Shown: positions 10,601 through 18,884, numbered from the stretch's first letter. The stretch: DNA of 61,903 nt from Spirochaetales bacterium Spiro_09 (GCA_001604385.1 LVBK01000022.1:1-61903), one strand, 5' to 3'. Program-made: numbers and translations. The notes: a model not told the origin generated them from the sequence alone.

Positions 10601-12031
10601 AAACAGCTGATTCGGCCGTACCCGGAAGTCTTTAAGCCATTCGCCCGTCGGCCCCGGAGGAAGATGATCCGCAAGCGCATTCCGATCCCCGCACCAGAAC
10701 AAAGCCCTGAAGGACTGGCGAAGACGCATGGACAGCTCGTCGCGCTGTCTCATTTTGATCGCGTCCCCTTCACGCCGCGCGAAGCGTACTGCAATGCGAA
10801 GGGCGGTATACCACAGGGCCTGAATTTCACAGGCACGGTCTCCGCGCGGCGTCCAGGCTATTGACCCGTCAATTTCTGTGTCCATCCAGGTCTCGGAGTC
10901 TCCATGAAGCAAAAAACCGTGCGCATCACAGCGGGCGCACGACGAATCGATAATCACATCAAGCACGGGGATCAGCTCGTCTGCCAGGCCCAGGTCGCCG
11001 GTATACTGAATATATTCCCATACCGACCGGACAAAAAGGAGACTCGCATCTGCACTGTTATAAATTGTCCGCCCATCGGCGTATACGCAATTGGGTATTC
11101 TGCCATAATGGGGACTGGACGCATCCCGACACTGGTGGTGCGCAAGACCCGTTAATACCTGCCGGCCTTCACCGAATTGCCCGCCGGCAAGCAAGGTCCC
11201 TGCAAGTGACAGGCAGGTATCCCGACCCCAGCTTTCCCGCTGCCAGGGAAGGGCCGCCCACAAGAGCGGATGCGCGGGCTGCCGGGAGCACACCATCATC
11301 CAGCCGGTAAAATGGGCCCAACGAACAGCGGAATCGAAGCGTGCATCCCCGGTAAAAATAGCGCAACTGTCCAGGAAGGCCTCAATCTTCTCCCGATGAT
11401 TGAAAATTCCCCGATCGCGGGCCAGACGTACCGCCTTGCGCTCCGCTCCCTCGCACGTATCCTCGAATACAATATACACAGAAAAATCGGTTGCCTGCGG
11501 GTGTCCATGACGTACGATACACGTCCTCCGGTCAGGAACATCGAGCGTGAAAGGGAATTCGGATGCCATGGCACGGCCGCAACCGTCGCTCCACACAAAA
11601 ACCCCGGTTCCGGGAACCTCTTTCCATGCCCCGGAATCCATGTGGCCTGCGCGGGAAACCGTACTGCCTTCCGGGAACAGCAGTCCGGGATACACTCCGT
11701 CGGTTCCGGAAAGCGACACAAACAGGGCTTGTTCATCGAGCAAAAGGGATATTTCCAGATCGGGGAGAGGTTTCCGTCCCGAACCGAACTCGGGAAAATG
11801 AATCCGGCAACCCTCCGGGCGAACATCCGTCCACAGGGCATTCGACCGCCATATATCGGCGTAACCCTCTTCGCACAGGAAAAAATCGCACAGACAGGTG
11901 GTATTTCCCCGGACATAGCCTCCGGTATGCAATCCCTCGCCACACAGGTCGGCATGAAGATCAAGAAATCCGCTGGTACGGTCTGTCCAGGCAAACCGCC
12001 GTCCGCTTCCGGCTGGCACACGTATTGTCAT
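7637..12031 (-). CDS. Fused amylo-1,6-glucosidase / pullulanase-type debranching enzyme
   Basis: A 1464-residue protein joining two debranching modules. Residues about 1-720 match the glycogen-debranching GDE_C/GH133 (alpha/alpha) type, with RESWGRDTCLSLAG, GRIPNCVYADG, SETWMDTEIDG and HNGTIAPWLTGAY. Residues about 770-1464 are a type I pullulanase: a CBM48-like region (ATHTDFALWAPTA), the NWGYDP signature, nucleophile Asp in GFRFDLMGLHD, acid/base Glu in LLYGEGW and the transition-state Asp in TEVHDNF. No signal peptide is seen, so it is probably cytosolic and degrades stored or imported alpha-glucan. The start at 12031 is supported by a promoter 7 nt upstream. clpP follows 51 bp later. The reading frame is continuous across both modules. 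Confidence 0.92.
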   Translation of the reverse strand: MTIRVPAGSGRRFAWTDRTSGFLDLHADLCGEGLHTGGYVRGNTTCLCDFFLCEEGYADIWRSNALWTDVRPEGCRIHFPEFGSGRKPLPDLEISLLLDEQALFVSLSGTDGVYPGLLFPEGSTVSRAGHMDSGAWKEVPGTGVFVWSDGCGRAMASEFPFTLDVPDRRTCIVRHGHPQATDFSVYIVFEDTCEGAERKAVRLARDRGIFNHREKIEAFLDSCAIFTGDARFDSAVRWAHFTGWMMVCSRQPAHPLLWAALPWQRESWGRDTCLSLAGTLLAGGQFGEGRQVLTGLAHHQCRDASSPHYGRIPNCVYADGRTIYNSADASLLFVRSVWEYIQYTGDLGLADELIPVLDVIIDSSCARCDAHGFLLHGDSETWMDTEIDGSIAWTPRGDRACEIQALWYTALRIAVRFARREGDAIKMRQRDELSMRLRQSFRALFWCGDRNALADHLPPGPTGEWLKDFRVRPNQLFAITASSILDEEEWLLDAPLREAIMETVNRELINPHGLYTLSPDDPLFHPFHEESPRHHKDASVHNGTIAPWLTGAYIEASVSLPATRHAACLPVSADALLRNTARQILEIGVPGTLSGSIQARSLDGEALCTGAYSRTWGLAEFIRVLWQQVTGFAPRLDEHRIVFAPHLPARVDNWSAVAVFGPGWKMDISIVRERPSVLKSTLVWTAEGDSLPLLEVNGHSIIPGVPLTVWTGSSAGQQAQFSHVLPRNLFPEHWIVDAFPPHELDNPWCGALHQDRYLESLLRAGKLRAHHGGGTNAAALEWFFDGDHFRSSLPASGLQGARWTATHTDFALWAPTARSVTLVLYRDGSSGEACAWHPMTRLSDSLVWVHTLAGDLHGMYYRYRVLVHGVVRETADPFALASGVNGERSMVLDPRMTDPSGWENVRPPSLARPNEAVIYELHVADATSSPSWTGSESLRRTYRGLVEKGTYRESSSGRVVPTGFDHFRSLGITHVQLLPVADFTSVDETRCNDASYAGQLRGGLFNWGYDPWSHRVPEGSYATNPWNGCVRIRELKELIKAFADSGIGVILDVVFNHVPDAPRHPLSVCVPGYYFRLDSYSGAGDDTASERPAFRTYMIDSLVWWLREYRVAGFRFDLMGLHDISTMNAIAGALCAIKSDVLLYGEGWLMYHGHKMIGAAMTESRKLPAYGFFNDAFRCAVKGSSFCAEEGGYVHDGRRLESVKFGLVGTMYHPEVHNRLVEGTVNCNPWGTRTGVSVNYTEVHDNFTLYDKLSLVEQGKSEAWYERLQRMAIALVLFSQGIPLLHAGMEFMRTKEIPSDIMAEHSSALCDVAWTHDKSRAFCHNSYTLCDRLNGLDWTRCADKQELVQYVRALIEVRKSHPLFLLETAEEVLHHVRFSDVAVRSAPLQPLPLAWILAGGKDLGDSWDRACIVVNPGFEDAWAMLPSPAPDMAWHPVLDARRPGDLAGREVVIPPKTLYLYAEF

Positions 12032-12038
12032 GGAGAAA

Positions 12039-12044
12039 AGTATA
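12039..12044 (-). promoter_or_regulatory. -10 box of debranching gene (leaderless)
   Basis: TATACT on the minus strand, 7 nt before the ATG at 12031. A weak TTGTCC lies upstream at a short 14-bp distance. No Shine-Dalgarno sequence is present. Confidence 0.6.
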
Positions 12045-12070
12045 TACCAGGTTTACCGGGACAACAGATC

Positions 12071-12101
12071 AAAAAAAAAACCGGCAGACTGTGCTGCCGG
12101 T
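12071..12101 (-). terminator. Intrinsic terminator of lipoprotein gene
   Basis: A perfect 8-bp stem (ACCGGCAG/CTGCCGGT, 12101-12094 with 12087-12080) with a 6-nt loop is followed by a run of T on the minus strand. It starts 12 bases after the stop at 12113. Confidence 0.9.
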
Positions 12102-12112
12102 CCGGTTATGGA

Positions 12113-13756
12113 TCAGAATATCAGATCGTAGATAAAACGTTCGGCGTATTGTCGTGCGAAGGTGGTGTCATCCATTTCGACGCCTTCAGGCGAGTACACT
12201 TCCCACATCTTACCCAGCTCGACCTCCGTTTCGTCAACCAGGGAGGTAAACTCCTCGTAGGCATCAAGGAAGGGATTCGGATAGCCGAACTGTTTTTGCC
12301 AGACCAGATCCTCGTCCTCGCCATAGGCTTCGAGAGCGACATAGCGTCCGCTTGATACCAGAAGGGCATAATAACCGTTCGTTCCACCCTCCTCGTCGGT
12401 GCTCACCGCGCGAAGACCGTCGCCAAAGGTTTCTATCTCAAAGGTTTGCCACAAATCCCCGTTTTCGTAGAGTTCGATAACAACGCCAGCCTTGAGCGCG
12501 GCATTCATGAAAGCAAATGGATCTACCGAGCGGATGGCATCCTCAAACCCTGATGCGGCCTCTTCGGCGCCGCTGTAGTCAAAGGCCACGCTCATGCTCG
12601 CTCCGTACAGGGTGTACTGGAGACTCTGTACACGGTTTTCCTCGTCATAGCCGACTACAAAATCAAGGGGAACCTGCAGGGTTTCACCGGAAGCCTGAAT
12701 TCCGGTAATCCGATCGGAGTCATCATAATTGAGCGCCACATCGAGCAAGAGATTGTTTCTCAGCCAAGAAACCTTCCGGCTGATCCGGCCTGCTTCATCA
12801 TATTCGAACGATGATCTGAACTCCTTGTCGTTCAGGCGAGAGTCTCCTGCATGGGCGACCGCCAGAGGATACCACCGGTCATCGAGGGTCACCGTCGTCA
12901 CAGCGTTATTGTTTTCCTCTCCGGAATATCTGAGGCGGTACTGTACCGGTTCAAGACCGGTTCCTTCGTACATGTCCTGCACCGAAAGGAGGTCAGGCAT
13001 ATTCGTTACCGGGACCACGGGCAATTCCGCAAGCGGAACAAGCCCCGCGCATCCGAGTTCGGCCATGGTCGGCTGACCCAGTATGCTACCAGAGTCTGCC
13101 GTACAGCCTTCAGCCGCCGCGATGCTGAAGATTGCGGGTAATGAGGACAGGGGCTCACCCTCGAGTACAAAGGACGCCTCGAAAAGCCAGTCGGTAAAAT
13201 CGTCCCGGTTTATGCGCCATATCGCCCCGCTCGGCTCCCAGGTTTGCGAAGTTTCGGCCGTTGTGTTGCGAAAGGCGACACCCGAAGCGAGCATTCCGTT
13301 TGTCGAGGCAACTTCCCGCTCGATTCTGACAATATCATCATGATATAGTGTGTTGTCGCCGCTCATCTTGTACCGGATACGGTCTGTCAGGTATCCATCG
13401 TCGGTATAACGGTATTCTGCCAGATACATAAATTCGCCGAGGGAGTTATACCGCGTCTCGAAAGAGACCCGTCCATCTTCATTATACCCGTACCGGTATA
13501 TCGCGATCAGGTCACGGGAGGCGGTATAAAGTTGAACCTGGGTTACCTGCAGGGTCTCGGGATTAAAATACTGCTCCTCGTAGGACTGCAGACTGTCGTC
13601 CTCGGTACTGAGGGTTTCCACCAGAATGCCATCGCTGGCATAGGTTGTTTTTTTGTAGTCAGGAACGATTTCAGTCGTTTCCTTGTCCGTCAAATTGAAA
13701 TTACACGATGAAATGACTACACTGGTCACCATAAGAAACAGAATATATCTCTTCAT
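12113..13756 (-). CDS. Predicted lipoprotein, repeat-like RHS-type strands
   Basis: A 547-residue exported protein. The signal peptide ends in a lipobox (VISSC, Cys about residue 19), so it is likely anchored to a membrane by lipid. The body contains recurring segments of the kind YGYNEDGRVSFETRYNS and YDEAGRISRKVSW, reminiscent of YD/RHS beta-strand repeats found in bacterial surface proteins, then a less repetitive C-terminal region. No catalytic motif was recognised. The start MKRYILFLM at 13756 is chosen over an upstream frame because an extended -10 (TGCTACAAT) sits 7 nt before it. It is divergent from the envelope genes that follow. Confidence 0.75.
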   Translation of the reverse strand: MKRYILFLMVTSVVISSCNFNLTDKETTEIVPDYKKTTYASDGILVETLSTEDDSLQSYEEQYFNPETLQVTQVQLYTASRDLIAIYRYGYNEDGRVSFETRYNSLGEFMYLAEYRYTDDGYLTDRIRYKMSGDNTLYHDDIVRIEREVASTNGMLASGVAFRNTTAETSQTWEPSGAIWRINRDDFTDWLFEASFVLEGEPLSSLPAIFSIAAAEGCTADSGSILGQPTMAELGCAGLVPLAELPVVPVTNMPDLLSVQDMYEGTGLEPVQYRLRYSGEENNNAVTTVTLDDRWYPLAVAHAGDSRLNDKEFRSSFEYDEAGRISRKVSWLRNNLLLDVALNYDDSDRITGIQASGETLQVPLDFVVGYDEENRVQSLQYTLYGASMSVAFDYSGAEEAASGFEDAIRSVDPFAFMNAALKAGVVIELYENGDLWQTFEIETFGDGLRAVSTDEEGGTNGYYALLVSSGRYVALEAYGEDEDLVWQKQFGYPNPFLDAYEEFTSLVDETEVELGKMWEVYSPEGVEMDDTTFARQYAERFIYDLIF

Positions 13757-13763
13757 ACGCTGA

Positions 13764-13772
13764 ATTGTAGCA
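13764..13772 (-). promoter_or_regulatory. Extended -10 of lipoprotein gene
   Basis: TGC followed by TACAAT on the minus strand (TACAAT at 13769-13764), 7 nt before the ATG at 13756. The layout predicts a leaderless transcript. Confidence 0.65.
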
Positions 13773-13791
13773 TAGAGGAAAACAGGAAACC

Positions 13792-14889
13792 ATGTGGAAT
13801 TGTAAATACCGCGAAAAAATTGCATTTTTTCTTCTGTTACTGAACGCGGCAGCGGCCTTTGCGGAATTGTCCGTTACCTTCGAGCCGCCGCAATTCCGGG
13901 ATGGCCTCGAGCAAATTGAAGCGCTTATTGCCGAACATTCGGTCGTTTTTTTGCATGAAATCAAGACAACCCTAGAGGACAGTATCGACAAGCCTCTCTT
14001 TATGGAAGGATTTAACCGCGCGGCTTCCCACGCCTCGGCCATCACCCCGTCAATTCACCGGAAAACCGGCTTCTTTTTTTCTGTCGGAACCATCGCCTCC
14101 CTCTACTCGGAAACCCTCTCTCCGGATATGTTCGCCGATCTTGAAAATTTGAACGAAGAATCCGATTACCCCGGCGGTTTCGGCGTCCAGCCACTTGTCG
14201 CTCATCTGGGTGTACCGCTTGACCGGTTTATTCCCGGCATCAGCCTTTCCCTTACCGGCGGATACATACGCCTTTCAAGCGGGGATCTCGGGCTTGAAAC
14301 CGGTACGCTGGGCGGCCAGATACACTGGAACCTGCAAAAGAAAAAGCAGGCGCTCTTTACCTGGGACGGAATCGCTCTTTCAGCAGGCGGTTCCTGGTCG
14401 CTTTCCAATCTATCAGCGGCATTCGAGCCGGGACTGATCGAAGAAACGGTCGAAATCGACCCCGATTCGCGCGGGCCGCTTACCACGCTCGAGGTTGCGG
14501 TCATTTCGCTTGACCCCGTCGTCCGGGCAGGAGTCGCAACCCGATCGATCAATGTGAGCATGCAGGCGACAACGGGGTTCACGCTCTTCGGTTTTCTTTC
14601 GGCATTTGCCGGAGGCTCGGTTGGCTGGGGTCTTTCCCGGTCGGCCATCACCATCGACATGGATGAGCATATTGTCATAGAGGGCGATTTCCAGGGATGG
14701 ATCGAGGATTCCAGCCAGGGCAGCATCGCCATACACGGCACCGACGATGAAATCGTCACCACAACCTGGGGATTTTCCGCTATAGCGGGCCTTGCCTTCC
14801 GTTTTTCGGTTCTTGACATTACCGTACCCGTCATCTGGCGGCCGGGAAAAGCCATAGGCACCGGACTTTTCATGGGGGTGTCATTGTGA
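13792..14889 (+). CDS. Predicted outer-membrane beta-barrel protein
   Basis: A 365-residue exported protein with an N-terminal signal peptide (about residues 1-24, ending AAAAFA). The rest alternates hydrophobic and polar residues as amphipathic strands, and the C-terminal half has several Gly-rich strand pairs (GGSWSLSNL, GGSVGWGLS, IGTGLFMGVSL). This pattern is typical of spirochaetal outer-membrane barrels. No family could be named. It overlaps the next gene by four bases (GTGA), so the two are translationally coupled, and both probably reside in the outer membrane. AGGA lies just before the ATG. Confidence 0.6.
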   Translation: MWNCKYREKIAFFLLLLNAAAAFAELSVTFEPPQFRDGLEQIEALIAEHSVVFLHEIKTTLEDSIDKPLFMEGFNRAASHASAITPSIHRKTGFFFSVGTIASLYSETLSPDMFADLENLNEESDYPGGFGVQPLVAHLGVPLDRFIPGISLSLTGGYIRLSSGDLGLETGTLGGQIHWNLQKKKQALFTWDGIALSAGGSWSLSNLSAAFEPGLIEETVEIDPDSRGPLTTLEVAVISLDPVVRAGVATRSINVSMQATTGFTLFGFLSAFAGGSVGWGLSRSAITIDMDEHIVIEGDFQGWIEDSSQGSIAIHGTDDEIVTTTWGFSAIAGLAFRFSVLDITVPVIWRPGKAIGTGLFMGVSL

Positions 14890-16193
14890 AAAGACTGATG
14901 GGAGCCGTCCTTGCCCTGTTCTGTGTTTCATGGCCCCTTCACGCGGACACAGAAGTGAAGTCTCTTCCTCCAATCTATAGCGGGAAGCTCCTTATCGCGT
15001 CAATTTCCTGGGAAGGCGAAGGAGGCGTCATTCCCGCTGAAAGCGGCCTCCTGTGGGCAAGCCGTGCGGGCTTGCACGTCGAGGGGTTTGCCCTGGCAAA
15101 CCTCCTTGCCGGTTTCCGGTTCGGGTACCGGTGGCACGACAACCCCGCCTCCGGCATTGTATCAATGCCTCATGCAGGCTTTGTAACCGGTTACCGGATA
15201 GCCATTCCCTCTCTTTTCTCCGTTACACCGGAGGCAGGCTTCGACTATTCTGCCGCGATTCGCGGCCGGGATCTGGCATTTCACCCGGAGATAACCGCCG
15301 CGCTGCGCCTTTCCTGCAGTCTTGTCGGCCGATACTATCTGACGCTCAGCCCCACGGCAGCCTTTCCCCTTATGTCGGATGAAAAACCCCGGATTTCGGT
15401 CTTCCTGGGCTCCCGCAAGGAAATTGCCGTAAAAGGTACCGTTCAAAGCGTGCGGCCTTCTATACAGGTCGGAGCCCGGTACTTTTCCCCCGACGGCGAC
15501 GGCAGCGACGACACACTCGATATTCTGTGCGAAACCGCCTCGCCCCGCTCCATCCGGTCCTGGGCTGTCGAGATTCGGGACCAACAGGGCAACAGCCGCG
15601 CGACCTATTCCGGTACAAAAAGAATTCCCGCGCGCATCAGGTGGGACGGAAACGGACAGGAACACGAGCCGGGAGAAAGGTATACCGTGTTTTTTTCGAC
15701 CATTGACCATGCAGGACGGACGAGCGGCGTTCAGGATACCGTAATGGTAGACATTTTACTGATAGAGGATGGCGACCGGTTTAAAATCCGCGTGCCTGCC
15801 ATACGGTTTCCGCCCTGGTCAGCACGCCTTGACGGAAAAGGAACCGAGCTTTTCGCGGAGCATAACCGCACGGTAGTACGCAGAATTGCCCAGCTATTCA
15901 ATCGCTTTCCGGAATACCATCTGATAATCGAAGGCCACGCAAACTCGGAACAATGGAACGATCCAGCCGCCTACGCAAAAGAACAGAAGGATATACTGAT
16001 TCCCCTTTCATTACAGCGCGCGGAATCTGTCCGCAACGCGCTTGCGCGGGAGGGAATTGCCGCCTCGCGCATGAGCGTCCGGGGAGAGGGATCGGGGCGG
16101 CCGGTCGTACCCTTCGAGAATCGGGAACAGGCGGTTCAAAACCGGCGGGTGGATTTTATTCTGGAGAAGCGGACAAGCCCTCAAAGAGAATAG
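14886..16193 (+). CDS. OmpA-like protein with beta-barrel and FlgD-type Ig region
   Basis: A 435-residue envelope protein. Signal peptide at about 1-20 (ending PLHA), then a region of amphipathic strands (about 25-175), then an Ig-like segment starting SPDGDGSDDTLDI (about 200-280) like that in FlgD and gliding proteins. The C-terminal OmpA peptidoglycan-binding domain has LIIEGHANS (about 344-352), LSLQRAESVRNALAREGI and QNRRVDFIL. It would tether the outer membrane to peptidoglycan. It starts with GTG inside the stop of the barrel gene. Its last 38 bases overlap the convergent gene at 16156-16542. Confidence 0.85.
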   Translation: MKRLMGAVLALFCVSWPLHADTEVKSLPPIYSGKLLIASISWEGEGGVIPAESGLLWASRAGLHVEGFALANLLAGFRFGYRWHDNPASGIVSMPHAGFVTGYRIAIPSLFSVTPEAGFDYSAAIRGRDLAFHPEITAALRLSCSLVGRYYLTLSPTAAFPLMSDEKPRISVFLGSRKEIAVKGTVQSVRPSIQVGARYFSPDGDGSDDTLDILCETASPRSIRSWAVEIRDQQGNSRATYSGTKRIPARIRWDGNGQEHEPGERYTVFFSTIDHAGRTSGVQDTVMVDILLIEDGDRFKIRVPAIRFPPWSARLDGKGTELFAEHNRTVVRRIAQLFNRFPEYHLIIEGHANSEQWNDPAAYAKEQKDILIPLSLQRAESVRNALAREGIAASRMSVRGEGSGRPVVPFENREQAVQNRRVDFILEKRTSPQRE

Positions 16194-16542
16194 AACTGAG
16201 GGAAGACACCAGAGAGCCGCCGACCACCACAAGCGCACCGGAATGGATACCCCGCTGATCAAAGCCCTCGCCCACCCCGGAGAAAATCGAGACAAGACCG
16301 GCTACGGAAATTCCAATGCCGCCGAGCATGGCGACAAAGGAGGCGGTCCGCACCGGTTTGTGCCAGCGGGTATGCACAATGCCGCCAAGCACCTGTGCCT
16401 CAACCGGAGGCGGCAGGACGGATACATCCGGTTCCTCGACGTTTTGGTCCGGCAGAACGGGCTGCACAGGCTCCTGCGCTACGGCCCTGCTCGACAGCGA
16501 TAAAAAGCACAGCGCCATGCACATAAAAAGTATTCGGATCAT
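16156..16542 (-). CDS. Small exported protein with C-terminal membrane segments
   Basis: A 128-residue protein with an N-terminal signal sequence (about 1-22, ending RAVAQ). A proline- and acid-rich stretch (about 23-50) and two hydrophobic segments follow (about 66-88 and 102-120). No family was recognised. The start at 16542 is chosen because TATACT is centred about 9 nt upstream in the short gap after the ZIP gene; longer readings of the frame run into that gene. It may be an envelope accessory protein of the neighbouring OmpA-like gene, with which its 3' end overlaps tail to tail by 38 bp. Confidence 0.6.
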   Translation of the reverse strand: MIRILFMCMALCFLSLSSRAVAQEPVQPVLPDQNVEEPDVSVLPPPVEAQVLGGIVHTRWHKPVRTASFVAMLGGIGISVAGLVSIFSGVGEGFDQRGIHSGALVVVGGSLVSSLSSILFEGLSASPE

Positions 16543-16548
16543 GACCTC

Positions 16549-16554
16549 AGTATA
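16549..16554 (-). promoter_or_regulatory. -10 box of small exported protein gene
   Basis: TATACT on the minus strand, 6 nt before the ATG at 16542, lying in the 23-bp gap behind the ZIP transporter gene. It predicts a leaderless transcript. Confidence 0.6.
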
Positions 16555-16565
16555 CCGCACCGTCC

Positions 16566-17405
16566 TCATAAAAACAGCAAGAGGCTGACAGCCATCACCA
16601 CCATTCCTCCTATCAAACCCGCTATGGCGATATGATGCTCTCCGTATTCCTCTGCGGTCGGCAACAATTCGTCCAGAGAAATATAGACCATAATGCCGGC
16701 TACCGCCGCGAAAATAAGCCCGAACGTGCCGTCGGAAAAGATCGACCGCAATACAAAAAAGCCGATTATCGCGCCGACCGGTTCGGAGAGGCCTGAAAGA
16801 AATGACAGAACAAACGCTTTCCGTCTGCTGCCGGTCGCATAATAAATGGGAACGGATACCGCCAGGCCTTCGGGAATATTGTGAATGGCAATGGCCACGG
16901 CTATGGTAATACCAAGGGTCGGGTCGGCAATGGCAGCCATGAAAGTCGCCAAGCCCTCGGGAAAGTTGTGTATGGCTATCGCAAGGGCGGAAAACACACC
17001 CATTCGCAACAGCTTGTGGGGAGGCGGTGTTTTTTTTCCCGATGGTTCCTGGCCAGATTCTTCGGCACACTCAAAGCACCGCACATCCTTCATTTCATGC
17101 GGGTTTTCGTAGGACGGTATCAGCTTGTCGATCAAACCGATGACGGCCATACCGACAAAGAAGGCAATAACCGTATACCAGTGTCCCCCGCGAATACCGA
17201 ACTCCTCAATAAGCGAGTCTTTTGCCTTGACGAATATTTCCACGAACGACACATAAATCATGACGCCCGCGGAAAAGCCGAGGGCGCCGGCCAGAAATTT
17301 GGGGTTGAACTTTCGGGACATAAAGCCTATGACGCTGCCGACCCCGGTCGCAAGACCCGCAAACAGAGTTAGACCCAACGCAAAAAGCACATTTGAAACG
17401 CTCAC
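16566..17405 (-). CDS. ZIP-family metal transporter
   Basis: Inner-membrane importer of Zn2+ or other divalent metals, 279 residues with about eight hydrophobic segments. The family metal-binding helices IV and V are visible as HNFPEGLATFMAA (about 142-154) and HNIPEGLAVSVPI (about 170-182), followed by SGLSEPVGA. The central cytoplasmic loop carries a Cys pair (RCFECAEESG, about 100-109). The start is a GTG overlapping the mazG stop by four bases, so it is the third gene of a pth-mazG-ZIP unit. The metal specificity is not clear; ZupT/GufA-like proteins are the nearest type. Confidence 0.9.
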   Translation of the reverse strand: MSVSNVLFALGLTLFAGLATGVGSVIGFMSRKFNPKFLAGALGFSAGVMIYVSFVEIFVKAKDSLIEEFGIRGGHWYTVIAFFVGMAVIGLIDKLIPSYENPHEMKDVRCFECAEESGQEPSGKKTPPPHKLLRMGVFSALAIAIHNFPEGLATFMAAIADPTLGITIAVAIAIHNIPEGLAVSVPIYYATGSRRKAFVLSFLSGLSEPVGAIIGFFVLRSIFSDGTFGLIFAAVAGIMVYISLDELLPTAEEYGEHHIAIAGLIGGMVVMAVSLLLFL

Positions 17406-18229
17406 GACTTTTCTCCTTTTTTAGCTTCATCCCATAGACGGTCCATCTCTTTCAGATGCGCGCCATCCATGGGAATACCCGCTTTTTTCATCTCTTTTTC
17501 CACATAGGTAAAACGGCCGGTAAATTTCGCGTTTGTCGCGGTCAGCGCGACGCCGGGGTCGACACCCAGGTGGCGGGCAACATTCACGACCGAAAACAAA
17601 AGGTCTCCCAGTTCATCTTCAACCGATTCATGATTGCCCTCGTGAATGGCTTTCTTTAATTCGCCCAATTCCTCTTCAAGTTTCGGCCAGACGTCGGTAA
17701 CCGACGGCCAGTCGAAACCGTGCTTTGAAGCCCGCTTTTGCAATTTCTTGGCACGCTCAAGCGCGGGGAGGCCCCGTGACACATCCGAAAGGATCGAATC
17801 CCCGGAGCGGCCCTCCACAGTTTGTTTGATGGTTTCCCACTGGCTCAGGACGGATTCCGCTGTTTTGGTCCTGCCGTCAGAGGAAGGACCGTCAAAACCT
17901 TCCGTTTCACCGAAGACGTGGGGATGTCGCCTGATCAGTTTTTCGGTGACCTCCGCAAGAACGTCGGAAACGGTGAACAGACCCTTCTGTTCATACATAT
18001 AGGATAACATGACCGCATTCAAAAAAACATCGCCCAGTTCTTCCCGAACATGGGTGGCATCTCCCTCCGTGATCGCCTCAACGGTTTCATAGGATTCCTC
18101 GATCAGGGTTTCCCGCAAACTTTCGGGCGTTTGTTCAATATCCCAGGGACAGCCGCCCGGTCCCCGCAGTCGCCGGACAGTGTCATACAGGCCGATAAAA
18201 GACCTTGCAAGTGGATTTGTGTCGGTCAT
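17402..18229 (-). CDS. mazG: Nucleoside triphosphate pyrophosphohydrolase
   Basis: Hydrolyses nucleoside triphosphates to monophosphate and PPi, a housecleaning enzyme. At 275 residues it has two tandem MazG domains. The first has CPWDIEQTPESL, the metal-binding EESYE and ELGD motifs (about 44-70); the second has EEELGELKKA and EDELGDLLFS (about 190-215). The ATG at 18229 overlaps the pth stop as ATGA and is preceded by AAAGGAG, which fixes the start against a longer upstream reading. A functional link to the pyrophosphatase gene divergent from pth is plausible, since MazG releases PPi. Confidence 0.95.
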   Translation of the reverse strand: MTDTNPLARSFIGLYDTVRRLRGPGGCPWDIEQTPESLRETLIEESYETVEAITEGDATHVREELGDVFLNAVMLSYMYEQKGLFTVSDVLAEVTEKLIRRHPHVFGETEGFDGPSSDGRTKTAESVLSQWETIKQTVEGRSGDSILSDVSRGLPALERAKKLQKRASKHGFDWPSVTDVWPKLEEELGELKKAIHEGNHESVEDELGDLLFSVVNVARHLGVDPGVALTATNAKFTGRFTYVEKEMKKAGIPMDGAHLKEMDRLWDEAKKGEKS

Positions 18230-18831
18230 ACAAGCACTCCTTTTTGATCTACCAGTTTCTTTTTCGCCCACTCTGCCGCAAAGGGTTCGGGCCCCTTCTC
18301 GAGAATTGCGCAGACAAGCTCGCCCGCCGCGGGCCACAGCTGTGAAAGGACAATCCGTTCGTCCGAAGTAAAGTCTGACAGGACCCAGGCTGCGACATCG
18401 GAATGGTCAGGCCGGCCGATCCCGAAGCGGAGCCGCCAGAAGTCGGCGGTACCCAGCACGGCCTTGGCCGAACGAAGGCCATTATGGCCACCAAGCCCGC
18501 CTGACCACTTGAGACTGACAAAACCGCCCTGCAATTCCAGCTCGTCATGAACGATCAGCACCTCAGCGGGAGGAATTTTGAAAAACTGACACAATTCGCC
18601 GATGCTTTCACCCGAGAGGTTCATATAGGTTTCCGGTTTCAGTAAATGTATCTGCCGCCGTTCGCCCGTGACGCCTGTCACGGAATAACTAGCGTATTGC
18701 CCCCTGAATTTCTTTTGCCAGAAAAGAGACGGCGCGAAAGGCAGGGCCTGGGCAAAATGCCAGGCAACATTATGACGGTTTCCCTCATACTTTTTTCCGT
18801 AATTTCCCAAAAAAACCACAACCGATATCAT
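18226..18831 (-). CDS. pth: Peptidyl-tRNA hydrolase
   Basis: Releases tRNA from peptidyl-tRNAs dropped by ribosomes. The 201-residue protein carries the catalytic His in RHNVAWHF (about 20), Asp in VHDELEL (about 93) and Asn in GGHNGLRS (about 114). The otherwise near-invariant LGNPG reads LGNYG here, and the usual Thr before RHNV is Asn. The start at 18831 (MISVVVFLGN) fits the family and follows a TAGAAT -10 box by 7 nt; another ATG lies 9 bases upstream. It heads the pth-mazG-ZIP operon. Confidence 0.94.
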   Translation of the reverse strand: MISVVVFLGNYGKKYEGNRHNVAWHFAQALPFAPSLFWQKKFRGQYASYSVTGVTGERRQIHLLKPETYMNLSGESIGELCQFFKIPPAEVLIVHDELELQGGFVSLKWSGGLGGHNGLRSAKAVLGTADFWRLRFGIGRPDHSDVAAWVLSDFTSDERIVLSQLWPAAGELVCAILEKGPEPFAAEWAKKKLVDQKGVLV

Positions 18832-18838
18832 GGCTCGC

Positions 18839-18871
18839 ATTCTACCGAAAAGTCGTCAAATAGTGTATACT
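18839..18871. promoter_or_regulatory. Divergent promoters of pth and pyrophosphatase
   Basis: On the minus strand TAGAAT (18844-18839) is 7 nt before the pth ATG. On the plus strand TATACT (18866-18871) is 13 nt before the pyrophosphatase ATG at 18885, giving a leader of about 6 nt. Neither gene has a Shine-Dalgarno sequence. Confidence 0.6.
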
Positions 18872-18884
18872 AATACGAAATACA

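Noticed and set aside
11270-12355. Long open frame (361 codons) on the plus strand
   Set aside because: Antisense to the debranching gene, no family motif, and it spans a promoter and a terminator of other genes. It follows from the codon bias of the real gene.
16156-17070. Longer reading of the small exported protein (304 residues)
   Set aside because: The extra part lies in another frame of the ZIP gene and has no signal sequence. The start at 16542 has a signal peptide and a -10 box.
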